This document shows, one piece after another, positions 62,509-64,000 of a stretch of 64,000 bases of DNA. The stretch comes from Tanytarsus gracilentus. Its lineage: Eukaryota; Arthropoda; Insecta; Diptera; Chironomidae. The notes under the pieces are model-generated. The model saw nothing but the letters and a program-made list of their open reading frames with translations. It did not search any database and had not been told where the DNA came from. Each line of letters opens with the position of its first letter. The first letter of the stretch is position 1. A program made the position numbers and the translations under genes. The DNA is taken from assembly GCA_038502055.1 (NCBI GenBank), contig JAXRKN010000041.1, forward strand, positions 831,001 to 895,000. Reading direction: 5' to 3'.

Positions 62509-63993
62509 ATGAGAGTCGTGGCTCTAATAAGCGGAGGCAAAGATTCTTGCTTTAATATGATGTGTTCTCAAAATGAGGGTCATCAGGTAAGCCATTAGAA
62601 TCTTGTACAACAAATTTCTAATGAATTTTAACACTCACTAATGTCTCCTAAGATCGTTGCCTTAGCAAATCTTCATCCTGCTGATAAAGGTAGTGTGTGA
62701 TAAACTAAAAAAAGCTTTTCTCCAATAATAAATCAACTTTCCTCAGATGAATTAGATTCCTACATGTATCAAACGGTTGGACATATGGGCATTGAGAAGT
62801 TGGCAGAGGCAATGGAACTTCCTCTTTATCGTCGCACAACAACAGGTGTTACAACACAAAAAGGCAAGACATATGAGCCAGGAGACGATAAAGATGAAGT
62901 CGAGGACTTGTATCAATTACTAAAGCACGTCAAGGTATGGAGAGGATATACTTTTTTTTAGTGGAAGCTGGAATATTAATTTATAATTTTCGAGGCAGGA
63001 AGCAGAAAATGTCGATGCAGTTGCTATTGGCGCTATATTTTCCGACTATCAACGTGTTCGTTGTGAAAATGTGTAAGAATCATCAATATATTTAAAAAAA
63101 ATTAACTGAGGTCTAATCCAAAATGTGTACAATTACGTTCACAATTATTCGAATAGATGTTCTCGTCTCAATCTCATTTCACTCGTGTATTTGTGGCGTC
63201 GTGATCAAACCGAATTGCTACAAGAAATGATTGATTGTCAAATCGACGCGATAATAATAAAGGTAAAGGTGTGAATACATTTCGTAAGAGAGCGATGAAT
63301 GATAGCCAAAATTTATATATATATTGTAATGACTAGGTCGCCTCACTTGGTCTTACACCCGAAAGACATTTGGGAAAGTCTATAAGGGAAATGCAGAGTC
63401 ACTTGATTAAAATGCACGAGAAATATGGATTGAATGTGTGCGGCGAGGGAGGCGAATATGAGACTTTTACACTTGATTGTCCATTATTTAAAAAACGTAT
63501 AGTGATGTGAGATAAGCTAATAATTTTGTGCCTTCTATAATTTACTTAAACAGTCCTATCCGCAGTGATGATAGTCAAGTGGTGATGAGCTCTTCCGATC
63601 CTGTGTGCCCAGTGGGGTATATAAATTTTACTAAACTTCACTTGGAACAAAAGCAACCATCAGATTTTCGAGATTATGTGCTAAAATTATCTCTGGATTT
63701 CATCTCTGAACTCAATTCATCGTCTTATCAAGATTTAAGTGATCCCGATCTCACCGATACCGAGTTGGAATTTATAGACTCTCCTTATTTTGGAAAACTT
63801 AAAGGCTCTCAAAGCCACCCGGGTGCGTTTAGTCGAAGTCAAAGTTTGAATAATACGACGAAGAACAACAGTTTGGAGAATCACCAAATGCCACTAGAGG
63901 AGATGAAAATTGTGTATGAAAAAACTCCGTTGAAGAATGAGCCTCATGTTGTTTCAAATTCGAGAGGATGGTATTGGATATCTAGTATACAAG
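62509..63993 (+). CDS. Dph6: Diphthine-ammonia ligase DPH6, 5' part (runs off window)
   Basis: ATP-dependent enzyme that performs the last step of diphthamide synthesis on translation elongation factor 2. Exons seen: 62509-62586, 62653-62689, 62747-62934, 62999-63072, 63157-63262, 63337-63506 and 63554-63993; a GTAATAA donor follows, so the gene continues beyond the window. The N-terminal ATP-pyrophosphatase domain has the PP-loop (VALISGGKDSCFN), then SYMYQTVGHMGIEKLAEAME, VDAVAIGAIFSDYQRVRCEN, and the active-site-like CGEGGEYETFTLD. The Ser-rich segment that follows leads towards the RidA-like domains expected in animal DPH6, starting near RGWYWISSIQ. Confidence 0.94.
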
Positions 63994-64000
63994 GTAATAA

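Noticed and set aside
1..64000. CRISPR arrays, bacterial operons or other prokaryotic systems
   Set aside because: No regularly spaced direct repeats and no operon-like gene packing; all genes have spliceosomal introns.

Overview
The window is nuclear DNA from an insect: AT-rich, with split genes, GT-AG introns that are often only 50-90 bases, and cuticle-protein families (CPAP1 and Rebers-Riddiford types) found in arthropods. The compact introns and gene complement suit a dipteran, perhaps nematoceran, but the order is inference. Exon joins were worked out by reading frames and splice signals. For most multi-exon genes the summed exon length is a multiple of three, which supports the models.

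Left part (1-15300): neuronal synaptobrevin (+), a diphosphoinositol-polyphosphate Nudix hydrolase (-) and RpL11 (-) are followed by a tandem pair of secreted single chitin-binding-domain proteins (CPAP1 type, both +). The pair shares almost identical 3' exons but different introns. SRP68 (-) lies next to them.

Middle (15300-36700): a gene-poor 3.5-kb stretch precedes a 14-exon INF2/Formin-3 type formin (+). After it come fritz/WDPCP (+), a HIRIP3-like acidic chromatin protein (-) and the tRNA-splicing endonuclease subunit TSEN54 (+).

Right-middle (36700-54000): three tandem + strand paralogues of an R&R-like cuticle family share a cysteine-containing C-terminal module. A Canopy-family ER protein (+) follows, whose first exon appears frameshifted in a T run. 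Then come a stranded DNA polymerase theta-like fragment (-) and RpL18 (-). The spacers hold several short inverted-repeat elements and dispersed repeats.

Right end (54000-64000): two complete Akt/PKB genes lie head to head around an inverted-repeat 5' region. The + copy looks canonical. The - copy has a diverged kinase N-lobe. Stretches of near identity, including one intron, alternate with diverged stretches, suggesting repeated gene conversion. The window ends inside a DPH6 diphthine-ammonia ligase gene (+). The Akt pair is the most notable system here, followed by the two cuticle-gene clusters.
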